A model generated the notes under the pieces. That model ran no database searches and had not been told where the DNA came from. It was given only the letters and a program-made list of their open reading frames with translations. Positions 19,248 through 28,441 of a stretch of DNA of 39,700 nt are shown one piece after another. The translations under genes were made by a program, and so were the position numbers. Source of the stretch: Oscillospiraceae bacterium (GTDB lineage: Bacteria; Bacillota; Clostridia; Oscillospirales; JAAYXM01); NCBI GenBank assembly GCA_015068085.1, contig SVLF01000025.1:1-39700 (forward strand). The letters are read 5' to 3'. Each line of letters begins with the position of its first letter. The stretch's first letter is position 1.

Positions 19248-20089
19248 TGCTCACCCCGGTAATTTGCAATTAGTATATATTTTTTTAACAACATCCTCAT
19301 TTTTGATACGAATTGCAGATTTTTTTGCAGTTCTTTTTTTTCTTCTGCACTGAGGTTGAAATCATCACGGATTTCAAGCCACTTCTTAACATCAACAACA
19401 GAAAACACCTCACAGGCATACGAATTTGCATATGCGCCATTAATCCGCTCATTGGCTTTATATCTGCCTATCGGAATTATTTTCTTTTGACTTTCATAAT
19501 ACTTCTTAAAAAGCTTCCACTTTTGCGTTAGTTCTTTTTTATCCATCTTAACGCAGTGTGTTACATGCGGAATTAAAATTGGCAACGAAACCTGATACAT
19601 GGCTATTTTCAGCTTATGATTTATTTCAATACCCGAAAGTGCCTTTTCGAGAATATCCATAACGGCGATATGCTCCTCATGCCAATCAACAAAAAACGGA
19701 AGCATAACAAACTCCGGTTTTTCCTCTGCAAGCACTTTTTTCACAAAAATAACTTTATCGCCACCGGAAGTTATTAATTTTCTTTTATATGTGTCAGCGA
19801 CTGTTCTCATTTCATCAAATCTGCGCCTATGTGTGCTCTCATCATCATTTCCGTCCATATCCATATTACACAGAATCACATCATCGTCGCGCTTTAATAA
19901 GCTACTGCACCCTATCCATTCGTCATCGGAATGCGGAATAAGTACTAACTTCTTCCCTTTCGGAAGCTCACTTATTGATACATCTTCTTTTTTAATCTTC
20001 CATCCTTCTTCTTTTATATCTATTCGCCATTGTATATTAAATTTCGCCCTTTTATATATTCTGTAAAAGAATAAAAGAAATTTTTTCAT
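19244..20089 (-). CDS. PIG-L/LmbE family deacetylase
   Basis: 281 aa. The zinc-binding motif PHSDDEWIG (consensus AHPDDE) is near residue 52, and the second metal ligand lies in VDWHEEHIAVMDI at ~135. The family removes N-acetyl groups from GlcNAc-containing molecules. Here it probably acts on the lipid-linked repeat unit or a nucleotide sugar before export. No signal peptide is seen, so it is cytoplasmic. It is coupled by 4-bp overlaps on both sides, inside an AT-rich operon. Confidence 0.8.
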   Translation of the reverse strand: MKKFLLFFYRIYKRAKFNIQWRIDIKEEGWKIKKEDVSISELPKGKKLVLIPHSDDEWIGCSSLLKRDDDVILCNMDMDGNDDESTHRRRFDEMRTVADTYKRKLITSGGDKVIFVKKVLAEEKPEFVMLPFFVDWHEEHIAVMDILEKALSGIEINHKLKIAMYQVSLPILIPHVTHCVKMDKKELTQKWKLFKKYYESQKKIIPIGRYKANERINGAYANSYACEVFSVVDVKKWLEIRDDFNLSAEEKKELQKNLQFVSKMRMLLKKYILIANYRGEQ

Positions 20090-21099
20090 CCCAACAATTC
20101 CTCATAACATTCGATATGCTTTTGGGCCACAACATCCCAAGAAAAATCTTGCTTTATCTGATTTGCTAAATCAACACTTTTAGGCTGATCAAAAATCTTC
20201 ATAATGCAGTCGTGCAGTTCCGTTATGCTTGCCGGATTGAAGGTCTTGCAATCTTTGAACGCATCATAATCAAGAATTGGAAGAGTTTTTGATAAGACAA
20301 GCTTTGCCCCTGCAATTCCTGCTTCTAAAATCACCAATCCAAAGGTTTCATAATATGATGGCATAACAAAAGTGTCAGCGTTAGCATAGGCCGATTTCAG
20401 AAGTTCGGAATCTGCATCAAGCCAACCGAGAAAATGGAAATTCGTGCATCCAGCCGCTTCTTTTTTGCAGCGATCAAAATACTTCATATCCATATGTGAT
20501 GCTCCTCCGATAAAAACAACATCAATGTCTGTATCTTTAAGAGCCTTAATAATATTCAACTGGTTTTTGTTTTTGTCAAATCTTCCTACATGTAGTATAT
20601 ATTTGCACTTTTTTCCTATTGTGTCATATATTGAATCATCTGCTGAAAAATTCTCTTCGGCTCCATTGGGAATTATCTTGATTTTTTCTGCAGACACCCT
20701 ATAATGTTTTTTCAAAAACTCAGCTTCTTTTTTTGTTTCTGCAATAAGCAAATCAGCCGATTGAATAGATTGAATAATAACCTTATACGTTGTTGGTATG
20801 GGGAATCGACTCAGCATTCGATATAAATCAATCTTCCAGCCATTTATAAGAGGAGCAACAGGAGACACAACAACCTTTTTCCCATATGCTTTAGCACATC
20901 TAATCAATCCTAAATTTTCACAAGTATACCCGAATACATGCAAAATATCGCACGAATCCACCAACGACTGAAATTGGTTGAAGTATTCTACAGCAATCCC
21001 TTTTTTCTTCAAGGCTGAAACGGTTTTTCTAATTCGGTGTTGCACGCCACCGGCTTTGTTCTGTATACACGTGTTATAGCTTTGAATCAAGATATTCAT
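20086..21099 (-). CDS. Glycosyltransferase family 4
   Basis: 337 aa from the ATG at 21099 (MNILIQSYN), which has AGAGG about 8 bp upstream; the longer frame runs back into the Wzy gene. GT4/GT-B features are IIPNGAEENF, YILHVGRFDKNKNQLN, IDVVFIGG and FLGWLD, and the EX7E motif in PSYYETFGLVILEAG. A retaining transferase using a nucleotide sugar at the inner membrane face is expected. It sits between the Wzy and PIG-L genes. Confidence 0.85.
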   Translation of the reverse strand: MNILIQSYNTCIQNKAGGVQHRIRKTVSALKKKGIAVEYFNQFQSLVDSCDILHVFGYTCENLGLIRCAKAYGKKVVVSPVAPLINGWKIDLYRMLSRFPIPTTYKVIIQSIQSADLLIAETKKEAEFLKKHYRVSAEKIKIIPNGAEENFSADDSIYDTIGKKCKYILHVGRFDKNKNQLNIIKALKDTDIDVVFIGGASHMDMKYFDRCKKEAAGCTNFHFLGWLDADSELLKSAYANADTFVMPSYYETFGLVILEAGIAGAKLVLSKTLPILDYDAFKDCKTFNPASITELHDCIMKIFDQPKSVDLANQIKQDFSWDVVAQKHIECYEELLG

Positions 21100-21109
21100 A
21101 TCAAAACCT

Positions 21110-22276
21110 CTAATCTGACAAAACATTTTTCTCAGTATGTTTAAAATCAAAAAAACAAATTCCCCAGTACAGCCAGAAAGTCAACGTGCTCCAAAAATAA
21201 GAGCTTACCTGCAACGGAAATAACCATGACATAAACAATAATGCTGCAAAAACAGAAAGATGTCGATCCGACATTCTTCGGATCTTACTTACGCTTGCGA
21301 CAATAATAATCCCCAGAAAAACTAAGCCGACACTTCCATAAGCAACCATAACGTCCAAAAAAACATTGTGCGTATATCCGTTATAATGGGAATCAAAAAA
21401 TCCTGCGCCATGACCAAGAAATGGATTTTCAGAAAAAAGATCAAAAGCAATTTTCCATATATCCAACCTTGAATCATACACACTGTTTGAATTAGTATTT
21501 TTAAGAATTACGGAAAAGGTGTCCAACGCATAGCTATCAATCGACAAGGAATCAGCTATTGCAGCTGCAAAATCCAGTATTGCTGATAATATCGGATAAA
21601 TATAAAACATAGCGATCAATAAAGCAACAATAATCAAAAATCGCTTTGTAGAATTTTTTGTGAACAAAATATACGCTGTTGCTATCATAGCAATTTCTGA
21701 TAAAAACACGCCCTTGTTTGCAAATATCAACGATGCAAGCGCGAAAATAAGCATGGGACACCAGAATTTCTTTTTTTCAAACATATGTATCATAATAAGG
21801 CAGCCGCATACTGCAGGTAACATAGCAGAAAACCCAAAGGTCATATAATTGCTGCTCCACTTATATGAATTAAGCGGATCCACCAGATAAACAATGCCAA
21901 TAATTACAGTCAACCATGCATAGGCATATGCCAATTGTTTTACATCCTCAACTTTTGAAAGTAAAAACAAAGGCAATACTCCGTAAATAAGAAAGTTGTA
22001 TAGCAACTCGCTCTGAGAAGAATTGGGGCGAAATAAAACATCTGCCAATAAAAACATAAAAACACAAAAAACAATTGACACAAACCCCATACTAAAGCTC
22101 AACGTTTTACTACTAAAAAGCACAAACAGCACGAGCATTATCGCGCAAGCTGCAAGAATGAGTGTCGAATGCTGAGGCAAAGACGTAGTAATAGGCTTAA
22201 GCGCAGCAAACAGCACCATATATGTTGCCAATGTTCTTTCGCAATTTCCTGTTTTTTTTGTTTTGTTTTTATCCAT
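21110..22276 (-). CDS. wzy: Wzy-like O-antigen polymerase/ligase family membrane protein
   Basis: 388 aa, about 10-11 hydrophobic helices. A large extracytoplasmic loop in the second half contains the RLDIWKIAFDLFSENPFLGHGAGFF motif region and YNGYTHNVFLDVMVAYGSVG, both typical of the Wzy/WaaL (PF04932) family. In a Wzx/Wzy pathway it polymerises flipped repeat units. Overlaps the GT2 gene upstream by 8 bp and lies 10 bp before the GT4 start. Confidence 0.85.
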   Translation of the reverse strand: MDKNKTKKTGNCERTLATYMVLFAALKPITTSLPQHSTLILAACAIMLVLFVLFSSKTLSFSMGFVSIVFCVFMFLLADVLFRPNSSQSELLYNFLIYGVLPLFLLSKVEDVKQLAYAYAWLTVIIGIVYLVDPLNSYKWSSNYMTFGFSAMLPAVCGCLIMIHMFEKKKFWCPMLIFALASLIFANKGVFLSEIAMIATAYILFTKNSTKRFLIIVALLIAMFYIYPILSAILDFAAAIADSLSIDSYALDTFSVILKNTNSNSVYDSRLDIWKIAFDLFSENPFLGHGAGFFDSHYNGYTHNVFLDVMVAYGSVGLVFLGIIIVASVSKIRRMSDRHLSVFAALLFMSWLFPLQVSSYFWSTLTFWLYWGICFFDFKHTEKNVLSD

Positions 22277-23177
22277 GGTGTACCCTTTTTAAAGCATATC
22301 TAATAATATCGGTATTAAATTTAATCGGCATCTTTTTTAGCATATTAAAATAAACCCTTGCTGCACTCTTGTAGTTCTTTGACTTAATATGAGCCAATAA
22401 AACCCCTCTATATCTGTGCGACAAAATATCGCGTTTGGCACCTTTTCTCTGAACTTCGCATGCTTCTATAATATCAGAATATGATGCTAAATAATGCTCT
22501 ACGTGCTGTTGATTGATATCTGAATTTGCTGCCATATTAGACCGATCGCTTATATCAATTCCTACTAAGGATTTACTGATGACCCCGATTTCCTCGCCGC
22601 TTCTAAAATAACGAAGAAGAAAAGCTGCTTCCTGATGCCGCTTAAAGGTTTCGTCCCATCCACCACAAGCAAGTGCATTTTCTTTCCACATCATAATAGC
22701 GTTTGTATAAATAATGTTATCGCCACTCAAAATGTTATAAGAAAGATTGCCGGTGCGGGTCGGAACCACTTTTTTCCCGGCTCTGTCCCACCCGCAATAT
22801 ACTGCTCGGTATTCAGGATGAGACAAAAGATATTCTACCTGCATCTCGATTTTCTCGGTATAAAACCAATCATCATCATCCAGAAAACAAACGATTTCAC
22901 CGTCTGCTTCGCGTATGCCCGTATTTCGTGCAGCCGCACCGTTCTTGTTTTTTTCGTGACATACATACTTTACTCTGGATTCTTCCCCATATTTTTTCAT
23001 TGTACTCTCTGTTGTTTTTCGCCACTCTGTATCTGGATTATTATCATCAACAACAACAATCTGCACATTAGCATATGTTTGGCAAAGCACCGAATCTATT
23101 GCCCTTGGAAGCATTTCAGAGCGTTTGTATGTGGGGATAATAACACTTACCAATGGCTTTCTATCTAAATTACTCAT
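22269..23177 (-). CDS. Glycosyltransferase family 2
   Basis: 302 aa. GT-A features are SVIIPTYKRSEMLPRAIDSV, VVVDDNNPD, NGAAARNTGIREADGEIV and the metal-binding FLDDDDW, then CGGWDETFKRHQEAAFLLRYF. It has no membrane helix. The 167-bp gap upstream (23178-23344) is the only sizeable gap in the EPS operon and could hold an internal promoter, but I see no convincing -35/-10 pair. SD AAGGAA lies about 12 bp before the ATG. Confidence 0.85.
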   Translation of the reverse strand: MSNLDRKPLVSVIIPTYKRSEMLPRAIDSVLCQTYANVQIVVVDDNNPDTEWRKTTESTMKKYGEESRVKYVCHEKNKNGAAARNTGIREADGEIVCFLDDDDWFYTEKIEMQVEYLLSHPEYRAVYCGWDRAGKKVVPTRTGNLSYNILSGDNIIYTNAIMMWKENALACGGWDETFKRHQEAAFLLRYFRSGEEIGVISKSLVGIDISDRSNMAANSDINQQHVEHYLASYSDIIEACEVQRKGAKRDILSHRYRGVLLAHIKSKNYKSAARVYFNMLKKMPIKFNTDIIRYALKRVHHG

Positions 23178-23344
23178 TTTAACACTGTTCCTTCCCTCGT
23201 TTTAATTTGTCAAAGATATTTTCACAGACTTTAGGTATCTGTCATTGAACTAATAGTCAGTTTACCCCATAATAGGTCTATGAACTTATAATGTAATATA
23301 ATCGCCTGTCCTTGATTTAAAATGTGTCTTTATATATTTTCGAC

Positions 23345-24664
23345 CTACAATCTCCAATATTTCATTCCACTTTCCTGAAGTTCAAATGTCTTATATACTC
23401 CTTTAACATCAATCAAAACTTTTTCAGAATCGTCACACTCTCTAAAAAGTTTTTTAACGTGCGCTAAGGGTAGTTCTTTAAACTGCGTATGTGCAACCGC
23501 AATTATAACACAGTCTGCATCTTTCACGTCCTCGAGCTTTGTAAGAGTTACGCCATACTCGTTCATCGCATCCTTTTCGCTCGCCCAAGGATCAACTACA
23601 AGAGGATGCACACTGTATTCATTAAGACGCTTAATAACATCATACACTTTAGAATTCCTTGTATCAGGACAATTTTCCTTGAACGTCAAACCCAATATTA
23701 CGACCTTCGACTTTTTAGGTGCTTGACCTGCTGCAATCATTTGTTTAACAGCCGCATCAGCCACAAAATCCCCCATACTATCGTTGATGATTCGTCCGTT
23801 GAGAATAATCTGGCTATGATATCCAAGCTTTTCTGCCTGATACGTAAAGTAGTATGGGTCGACACCTATACAATGTCCACCTACAAGTCCTGGTCGGAAT
23901 CCCAAAGCATTCCATTTGGTGTTCATTCCATCCACAACTTCATTGGTATCAATATTCATTCTATCAAAAGCCATCGCGAGTTCATTCATAAATGCAATAT
24001 TGATATCTCGTTGGCTGTTCTCTACAACTTTTACCGCCTCTGCTGTTCTGATATTTCTAACCGGATATGTCCCTACATCAATCACTATATCATACACAGA
24101 TTTGATTGTTTGTAATGCCTCTTCATCACATCCGGACACAATCTTTGTGATATTTTCCAATCTATGCACTTTGTCTCCAGGATTGATTCTTTCCGGAGAG
24201 TATCCTACCTTAAAATCAATACCGCATTTTAAACCTGATTCTTTTTCTAAAATCGGCACGCATATATCCTCAGTACATCCGGGATACACCGTAGATTCAA
24301 AAATTACATAAGACCCTTTGGTAAGGTTTCGTCCCAGAACTTCAGATGCAGAAATTACCGGGGATAAATCAGGTGTATGGTCTGTATTAACCGGTGTTGG
24401 AACTGCAACAATGTGAAATTTTGCTTTTTGCAAATCTTTTTCGTCATATGTAAAATAAACCTTTGTATTTTTTATAGCAGCGTCTCCTACTTCGTTTGTT
24501 GGATCAATTCCGCTTTTATACAACTCTATTTTTTCTTTGTTCAAGTCAAATCCAATAACGTCAATTCCCTTATTTGCAAATGCAACGGCAATAGGCATCC
24601 CTACGTACCCAAGACCAATCAATGATATTTTTTCTTCATTATTAATAATGCTTTTGTAAAGTGA
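23345..24664 (-). CDS. UDP-N-acetylhexosamine (or UDP-sugar) 6-dehydrogenase, TviB/WbpA type
   Basis: 439 aa from the ATG at 24664, with AGGAGG upstream. The N-terminal Rossmann motif is SLIGLGYVGMPIAVAFA, followed by VAVPTPVNTDHTPDLS, FESTVYPGCTE and the diagnostic VGYSPERINPGDK. The catalytic cysteine lies in GGHCIGVDPYYF, and the C-terminal NAD domain has ILGLTFKENCPDTRNSKV. YSPERINPGD and the general length match enzymes that oxidise UDP-GlcNAc or UDP-GalNAc to the uronic acid rather than plain UDP-glucose dehydrogenases. It supplies an acidic sugar for the polymer. The exact substrate is inferred. Confidence 0.85.
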   Translation of the reverse strand, partial: SLYKSIINNEEKISLIGLGYVGMPIAVAFANKGIDVIGFDLNKEKIELYKSGIDPTNEVGDAAIKNTKVYFTYDEKDLQKAKFHIVAVPTPVNTDHTPDLSPVISASEVLGRNLTKGSYVIFESTVYPGCTEDICVPILEKESGLKCGIDFKVGYSPERINPGDKVHRLENITKIVSGCDEEALQTIKSVYDIVIDVGTYPVRNIRTAEAVKVVENSQRDINIAFMNELAMAFDRMNIDTNEVVDGMNTKWNALGFRPGLVGGHCIGVDPYYFTYQAEKLGYHSQIILNGRIINDSMGDFVADAAVKQMIAAGQAPKKSKVVILGLTFKENCPDTRNSKVYDVIKRLNEYSVHPLVVDPWASEKDAMNEYGVTLTKLEDVKDADCVIIAVAHTQFKELPLAHVKKLFRECDDSEKVLIDVKGVYKTFELQESGMKYWRL

Positions 24665-24683
24665 CATTTCAAGCACCATCCTC

Positions 24684-25496
24684 CTATTTGAGACTTCTTT
24701 TTTCACAAATATTCTTAAAAATCCCACTATAATAACATTTCAATATTTCCCAGAACCCCAGTTGTGATTTTTTCCGATTATAAAACTTTATCGCACTTCT
24801 GACAACCAAAGCAAACGATAATATCGGATAACACTCGGATATTATCATTCCTAACGCAGTAAAGTACCTCTCATTATACCCCTCAAACCAACTGGAATTA
24901 TCCTGATCTATATCAGCTATATATATCGGTGAACTATAAAGAACAATTTTTTTCTTAAACATCTGCTGAAGGAAAATGCTATCCTCTCCGCAATAGTTTG
25001 AAGTTCCGGGGCCAAATCTTTCATTGAATCTGATGTTGCTTTTCAATAAAACTTCTTTTTTTATAACCAGTCCCCAAACACCAAACGAAGTGACCTCGCG
25101 CCTGCTAAGTTTTTTAAACGCCGAGATCTGCTTCATACTGAGCTGTCTTTGTGACACCGCATTGATATTGAATTTTATAGCGTCTGCCTCCGGGCATTTT
25201 TCAAATTCGGAAATGATAATATCTTCATAATTGTCATAAAAAATCAAATCATCGTCAGAAAACATAATATACTCAGCTGTGTCAAATATGTTTTCAATCG
25301 CTATATTGCGGTTTTTACTAACTCCACGCGTATCAGTAGTTACAAGACTAACCGTTGAACTACCTATTTCTTTCTTTTCAACAGAATTGCTATCGGCCTG
25401 ATTTGCCAACACCGCATCTGTACTCAAATTCATCTTATAAAACTTATCGAAGTCTTTTTGATGCATAGTTGTTACCAAAACTTGCAACTTGCTCAC
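24684..25496 (-). CDS. Glycosyltransferase family 2-like
   Basis: 270 aa. The start is GTG with GGAGAG about 6 bp upstream. GT-A-like features are LQVLVTTMHQKD, TDTRGVSKNRNIAIE, the metal site MFSDDDLIF and the later GEDSIFLQQMF. The C-terminal ~50 aa hold one hydrophobic patch that could tether it to the membrane. It sits between LicD and the dehydrogenase. Donor and acceptor cannot be told from sequence. Confidence 0.75.
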   Translation of the reverse strand: MSKLQVLVTTMHQKDFDKFYKMNLSTDAVLANQADSNSVEKKEIGSSTVSLVTTDTRGVSKNRNIAIENIFDTAEYIMFSDDDLIFYDNYEDIIISEFEKCPEADAIKFNINAVSQRQLSMKQISAFKKLSRREVTSFGVWGLVIKKEVLLKSNIRFNERFGPGTSNYCGEDSIFLQQMFKKKIVLYSSPIYIADIDQDNSSWFEGYNERYFTALGMIISECYPILSFALVVRSAIKFYNRKKSQLGFWEILKCYYSGIFKNICEKRSLK

Positions 25497-25498
25497 AT

Positions 25499-26338
25499 TT
25501 ATCTCTCCTTACATTGAAGATATTCGCTGTAATCTTTCTGCGTATCATAAAGCATTGCATGAATCGCTGACTCGCGCTGTGCTTCAGGCGGCAACTTCAT
25601 ATAATCTCCATAACGATATGTCAGATACTCTTTTATTTTTTTTGAACCAAGCAAAACAGTATCTTCAAACGGCACATCAATGGGATTCTCAAAAAAATCC
25701 ATATCAAATAATCCGTTACGGAACTTAGCCGGCGTAATCCAATAACAATATTTAAAATTGCTTTTTAAATTATCATATTTGTAAATGTTTTTATATGCAA
25801 GTTTTGCCATTAAACGACAAGGAAGTATTTTTAAACTTTTTAAAGCAACGCCCTGCAATTTGTTTTTAGGTTTCCAATTACGCTGCGAAAGTCCATATAA
25901 TGTAACAAATTTGGATTCAACATACACAAGCTTCTGAATCAATTTATTCTGCGGAACTTTGTGCAATATCATAATATCAACATAAATACCATGATGCATA
26001 TCTTTTCTGTCTTTGAAATGTTCTTCGATGAATGTTGTTCCATTCATACGAACTTTGGCATATTCAAGATATTTTTCGTTTGTTTTCCACTCCTGCAAAA
26101 CAAACATATCATTATTTTGAGTCTCAAAAACACTTTTAAATCGTTTATACTGCTCCGGAGTCATAAAAATATCAAGATCATCATCCCATGGAATGAATCC
26201 ACCGTGACGCACAGCGCCAAGTGCTGTTCCTCCCATGATGTAATATGTAATATGATTATCACGGCAGAGCTTGTCAACATATTTCATTATTTCAAGTATC
26301 TTTCCCTGAACATCTTTTATTGTTTGATTGGGATTCAA
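25499..26338 (-). CDS. licD: LicD family phosphotransferase
   Basis: 279 aa. The start is TTG, supported by AGAGGG about 8 bp upstream. The LicD signature is YYIMGGTALGAVRHGGFIPW followed by DDDLDIFM at residues ~32-59, then LDIFMTPEQYKRF. LicD proteins transfer phosphocholine or related phospho-alcohol groups from a CDP-activated donor to a surface glycan. A cytidylyltransferase two genes upstream could make that donor. No choline-uptake or kinase gene is in the window, so the donor could be CDP-glycerol or CDP-ribitol instead. Confidence 0.85.
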   Translation of the reverse strand: MNPNQTIKDVQGKILEIMKYVDKLCRDNHITYYIMGGTALGAVRHGGFIPWDDDLDIFMTPEQYKRFKSVFETQNNDMFVLQEWKTNEKYLEYAKVRMNGTTFIEEHFKDRKDMHHGIYVDIMILHKVPQNKLIQKLVYVESKFVTLYGLSQRNWKPKNKLQGVALKSLKILPCRLMAKLAYKNIYKYDNLKSNFKYCYWITPAKFRNGLFDMDFFENPIDVPFEDTVLLGSKKIKEYLTYRYGDYMKLPPEAQRESAIHAMLYDTQKDYSEYLQCKER

Positions 26339-26353
26339 TTCGACACCCTCTTT

Positions 26354-27184
26354 TTAGATTTTCTTTGCCAAATAATAATATTTACTCATTATTTTCTTTA
26401 CAACGGGAATTTTTGCAAAGCCTCTCGCTACAAAACGAATCAACTTAAATGCAAATGTTTTTATTTCGTAATTGAGCGCTGATTTTGTCCACCTGTGCGG
26501 GTGAATACTGATTATGTTTCCCTTGTCAAATGACAACGCACTATATAACTCGTCAAAACTGCTATATGGTACATTCATATCATCGCTTTTTACCAGGTCA
26601 TTATTAATCGGATCGAAAATCAAATTAAATTGTCTCCCCGCATCAGAAAAATAGAAATAATCAGTATTATATTTCTGTTTGAAGTCAACCATTATATCGG
26701 AAATGTCCGGATATACTTTCTGTATCTCTCGATTCCTGAAAAAATCCCTATTGGAGGTATATCCTATACGCTCAATAACCGGATTTCCATGTTGACATAC
26801 CGTTTTTATTTCAAATCCAAAAGACTCAAATCTTTTCTTATTTGATTCAAACTCTTCTTGCGCCTTTAGGATATCACCTTTATTACTATCCAATACATCA
26901 TAGTGATACGATACTTCGTGCCCCATATCGCTTATCTGTCTTAATAATTCGACATTTTGCGGATTATCCAACAAATACGCTTGCACATAAAAAGATCCTT
27001 TATGAGAATATTTCTCTTCTATGCGTGCAATTTGATAAGCTTTTTTTACGTCGGTTTCTACATCGTGTTTCAATACAATATAACTGCTATCAACTTCTGA
27101 TACTGCTTTTGCCGGAATGCTCATTAGCCCATTCTTTGCAAGTCTGTTACAGAAATGTTCCCAGCTTTTCCAAGTGAACTTCAT
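26354..27184 (-). CDS. Polysaccharide deacetylase-like (NodB-fold) protein
   Basis: 276 aa from the ATG at 27184, which overlaps the stop of the cytidylyltransferase gene (ATGA); a longer frame starts inside that gene. Features of the EPS-locus branch of this fold are YIVLKHDVETDVKKA near residue 35 (Asp metal ligand), GSFYVQAYLLDN, DMGHEVSYHYDVLD (metal-binding His pair) and IISIHPHRWT near the end. No signal peptide, so cytoplasmic action on a precursor is likely. Could be a hydrolase of another ester or amide in the repeat unit. Confidence 0.7.
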   Translation of the reverse strand: MKFTWKSWEHFCNRLAKNGLMSIPAKAVSEVDSSYIVLKHDVETDVKKAYQIARIEEKYSHKGSFYVQAYLLDNPQNVELLRQISDMGHEVSYHYDVLDSNKGDILKAQEEFESNKKRFESFGFEIKTVCQHGNPVIERIGYTSNRDFFRNREIQKVYPDISDIMVDFKQKYNTDYFYFSDAGRQFNLIFDPINNDLVKSDDMNVPYSSFDELYSALSFDKGNIISIHPHRWTKSALNYEIKTFAFKLIRFVARGFAKIPVVKKIMSKYYYLAKKI

Positions 27185-27615
27185 TGTTGATTCAACCTCT
27201 CGCGAAGAATTGTTGACGAAATACCATCTGTATGGTCTAAATACACAACTGAACAACCAACTTCTGCAAAACTTTTTTCGTATTCAGCCCAAGCAGATGT
27301 TCCCTTCCAGTCTGAACCTACAAAAACCGCATCTGCATGCAGGTCTTTCACAACGCGAACTTTATCCATATCATTCTGCGGAATTACTTTGTCAACATAT
27401 CTAATTGATTCTACAATCTCCATTCGCTCTTTTTCGCATATTATGGGATACTTGTTTTTCCTTGAAAAACAAAGCGCATCTGTCGTTATGCCAACGATCA
27501 AATACTCGCATTGTTCTTTTGCACGTTTAAGAATATTCAGGTGTCCAATGTGAAACATATCAAAAACACCTGTTGTATAACCGATTTTATACTTCTTTTC
27601 TGGCATAATCCTCAT
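27181..27615 (-). CDS. Glycerol-3-phosphate cytidylyltransferase-like nucleotidyltransferase (TagD family)
   Basis: 144 aa, the usual length of TagD. It has GVFDMFHIGHLNILKRAKE with the nucleotide-binding HIGH motif, then LIVGITTD, CEKERMEIVESIRYVD, AVFVGSDWKG and ISSTILRERL (the ISTT-like motif). It activates an alcohol phosphate with CTP to give a CDP-linked donor. Coupled by ATGA overlaps on both sides. With LicD nearby, it suggests the polymer carries a phospho-alcohol decoration; whether it is glycerol is inferred. Confidence 0.85.
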   Translation of the reverse strand: MRIMPEKKYKIGYTTGVFDMFHIGHLNILKRAKEQCEYLIVGITTDALCFSRKNKYPIICEKERMEIVESIRYVDKVIPQNDMDKVRVVKDLHADAVFVGSDWKGTSAWAEYEKSFAEVGCSVVYLDHTDGISSTILRERLNQQ

Positions 27616-28439
27616 CTCTCCCGTGCAAATTTTTGAAAAACAAACCCTCTTATTTTATTGGGCAACAAAAGCTGAACAATAAACCGCTTTGTTACATTAG
27701 ATATAAACGTTGCAAAACCAATGATCTTTTTATCATACATATACTTCTGTAGCTTTGCTTCACTTTCGAAATACTTAATCCCGCCGCGTCTCTGATACAT
27801 TTCCTTTCCGACGCGAACATTAACAAGTGTAGTTCCTGTATTGGCAAAGACGCAGTTATTCTCATACATTCTTATCCAAAGGTAATAATCTTCATCACAA
27901 TACCAATCTACATATCCACCCGCTTTTAAAACTTCTTCTTTTTTTAGCAAAACCGTCATTTGATTAAACGGACAGCGTTTTTTTAAATATTCTTTTATAT
28001 CAGCATCATCTTTTGGCACATTTCTTTTTGCTACAACATTATCAACGGTATCTATAAACTCTTCGATATTTCCACCGACAGCCGAAACTTCTGGCATTTT
28101 GAAGAAGATTTCAAGTTGCTGCTCAAATCTGTCTGCAACACTTATATCATCAGAATCCATCAAAGCAACCAGATTATGCTTGCACCTTTCCATTCCTACG
28201 CGCCGTGCAATTCCGTGTCCAACGTTCTGATGTAAGCGAACAACATTGAAATTTTCAAATATGCCTTCATATTTACCGATAACATCATCAATGCTTTCCG
28301 GCACAGGTCCATCAACAACGAGGACAATTTCATCAGGAACAACAGTTTGGTTTATGACACTCGCAAGAGCCTCATCGAACCATTCCGCTTTGTCTCCCTT
28401 ATATACGCACATAGCCACAGAAAAAGGTATCTTTTCCAT
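27612..28439 (-). CDS. Glycosyltransferase family 2
   Basis: 275 aa. GT-A motifs are SVAMCVYKGDKAEWFDEAL, EIVLVVDGPVPESID, GHGIARRVGMERC and the metal site VALMDSDDISV, then WYCDEDYYLWIRMYENN. This is close in style to GT2 enzymes that follow the initiating transferase in Gram-positive EPS loci, often adding the second sugar. It starts 2 bp after the initiating transferase gene and overlaps the TagD-like gene by 4 bp. Confidence 0.85.
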   Translation of the reverse strand: MEKIPFSVAMCVYKGDKAEWFDEALASVINQTVVPDEIVLVVDGPVPESIDDVIGKYEGIFENFNVVRLHQNVGHGIARRVGMERCKHNLVALMDSDDISVADRFEQQLEIFFKMPEVSAVGGNIEEFIDTVDNVVAKRNVPKDDADIKEYLKKRCPFNQMTVLLKKEEVLKAGGYVDWYCDEDYYLWIRMYENNCVFANTGTTLVNVRVGKEMYQRRGGIKYFESEAKLQKYMYDKKIIGFATFISNVTKRFIVQLLLPNKIRGFVFQKFARER

Positions 28440-28441
28440 TT

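Noticed and set aside
23178..23344. Internal promoter or riboswitch in the EPS operon
   Set aside because: The 167-bp gap is AT-rich with isolated TATAAT-like and TTGACA-like words but no correctly spaced pair and no strong stem.
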